41,619 bases of DNA. It comes from Bacteroidales bacterium (lineage in GTDB: Bacteria > Bacteroidota > Bacteroidia > Bacteroidales > UBA932). The position numbers and the translations under genes are program-made. Positions 41,293 through 41,619 of this stretch are shown in pieces; the first letter of the stretch is position 1, and each line of letters begins with the position of its first letter. The stretch covers positions 1 to 41,619 of the forward strand of contig JAAYDZ010000015.1 in NCBI GenBank assembly GCA_012728975.1. Reading direction: 5' to 3'. Under the pieces are notes generated by a model, which was not told where the DNA came from, did no database searches, and saw only the letters and a program-made list of their open reading frames with translations.

Positions 41293-41308
41293 TCGATGGT
41301 GTCTCCCT

Positions 41309-41566
41309 TTACGCGAAGGGGAGCACTGATACGTAAGACTTATTATTAGCCTTTTTCTTAAAAACAACAGTACCGTCAATCAAAGCGAAAAGAGTATGGT
41401 CTTTACCCATTCCAACATTTTCACCGGGATTGTGAACTGTTCCTCTCTGGCGAACTAAGATATTGCCAGCTCTGGCACTCTGTCCACCGAACAATTTAAC
41501 GCCCAAGCGTTTGCTGTGTGATTCGCGGCCGTTTTTAGAACTACCGACACCTTTTTTGTGAGCCAT
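41309..41566 (-). CDS. rpmA: 50S ribosomal protein L27
   Basis: An 85-aa L27 beginning [28 protein letters not shown], with the conserved [33 protein letters not shown] core. No cleavable N-terminal extension (as seen in Firmicutes) is present. It lies 17 bp after the rplU stop at 41584, the classic rplU-rpmA pair. Confidence 0.97.
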   Translation of the reverse strand: MAHKKGVGSSKNGRESHSKRLGVKLFGGQSARAGNILVRQRGTVHNPGENVGMGKDHTLFALIDGTVVFKKKANNKSYVSVLPFA

Positions 41567-41583
41567 AATCTAATACGTTTTAA

Positions 41584-41619
41584 TTAAGCGATTGTTTCAA
41601 TTTGAATTTGTGTCAAATA
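41584..41619 (-). CDS. rplU: 50S ribosomal protein L21, last 11 codons (partial)
   Basis: The minus strand from the right edge reads YLTQIQIETIA followed by TAA (41586-41584), matching the C-terminal end of Bacteroidetes L21 (usually ...GHRQ.FT...I). The remainder is outside the window. The 17-bp gap to rpmA supports the identification. The evidence is short, so it rests largely on position. Confidence 0.7.
   Translation of the reverse strand, partial: YLTQIQIETIA

Noticed and set aside
41227-41379. N-terminal extension of serS
   Set aside because: The extra 51 codons cover the rpmA terminator and the serS promoter; SerRS proteins start at the MLTLKLL position.

Overview
The window looks like a chromosomal segment of a member of the Bacteroidales (phylum Bacteroidetes/Bacteroidota). 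The genus cannot be fixed from sequence alone. The evidence is a hybrid-type sensor kinase with a Reg_prop propeller, BACON-, DUF4988- and carboxypeptidase-regulatory-type secreted proteins, a TonB-receptor-like barrel, a histone H1-like mini-protein, futalosine menaquinone synthesis (MqnE), and the repeated occurrence of the Bacteroidetes -7 promoter element TAnnTTTG, often with TTTG about 19 bp upstream. No prophage, insertion sequence, integrase, CRISPR array or secondary-metabolite cluster is visible. Most of the window is core genome, with several secreted accessory genes.

Layout. 1-3035 (-): sensor histidine kinase, cut at the left edge. 3036-3359: gene-free stretch carrying heptamer array A. 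3360-5052 (-): leucine-rich-repeat lipoprotein, a hairpin terminator and tRNA-Lys(CTT). 5118-7204 (-): GlsB-like protein, M48 protease lipoprotein and threonine aldolase. 7310-8512 (-): lipoprotein nuclease. 8640-8766: heptamer array B. 8768-11068 (-): UDP-glucuronate 4-epimerase and UDP-glucose dehydrogenase, which together make UDP-galacturonate. 11207-14030 (-): YtxH protein, YqjE-like protein and a dipeptidyl-peptidase III lipoprotein. 14109-15338 (+): C11 (clostripain-like) peptidase lipoprotein, followed by heptamer array C. 15628-16821 (+): rplY and pth. 16785-19153 (-): CPBP protease, manA and an Hsp15-like S4 protein. 19212-19535 (+): DivIC/FtsB-like protein. 19547-20935 (-): alanine/sodium symporter. 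21018-22706 (+): S41 peptidase and a histone H1-like protein. 22772-25316 (-): M6 peptidase and a small lipoprotein. 25410-25612: decayed glycosyltransferase. Then alr (+), holA (-), an aminotransferase (-), polA-sigma factor-rsmG (+), rpmH (+), mqnE-PASTA protein-rluD (+), an outer-membrane barrel protein (-), serS-ruvC (-), rpmA (-) and the last codons of rplU (-).

How the genes work together. Housekeeping genes for replication and repair (polA, holA, ruvC), translation (rplY, pth, rpmH, rpmA, serS, rsmG, rluD) and the envelope (alr, divIC, PASTA protein, UDP-GalA synthesis) are interleaved with secreted or membrane peptidases of six families (M48, M49, C11, S41, M6, CPBP), an amino-acid symporter, threonine aldolase and an aminotransferase. 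This suggests a strongly proteolytic, amino-acid-using lifestyle. The most unusual signal is a set of three related heptanucleotide tandem arrays, each just downstream of a stop codon and linked pairwise by exact 13-14-nt words. Other points are a small gene that runs in frame into the DPP III gene, several apparently leaderless promoters, overlapping divergent promoters, a frameshifted glycosyltransferase relic and a Cys/His-rich tail on ManA.
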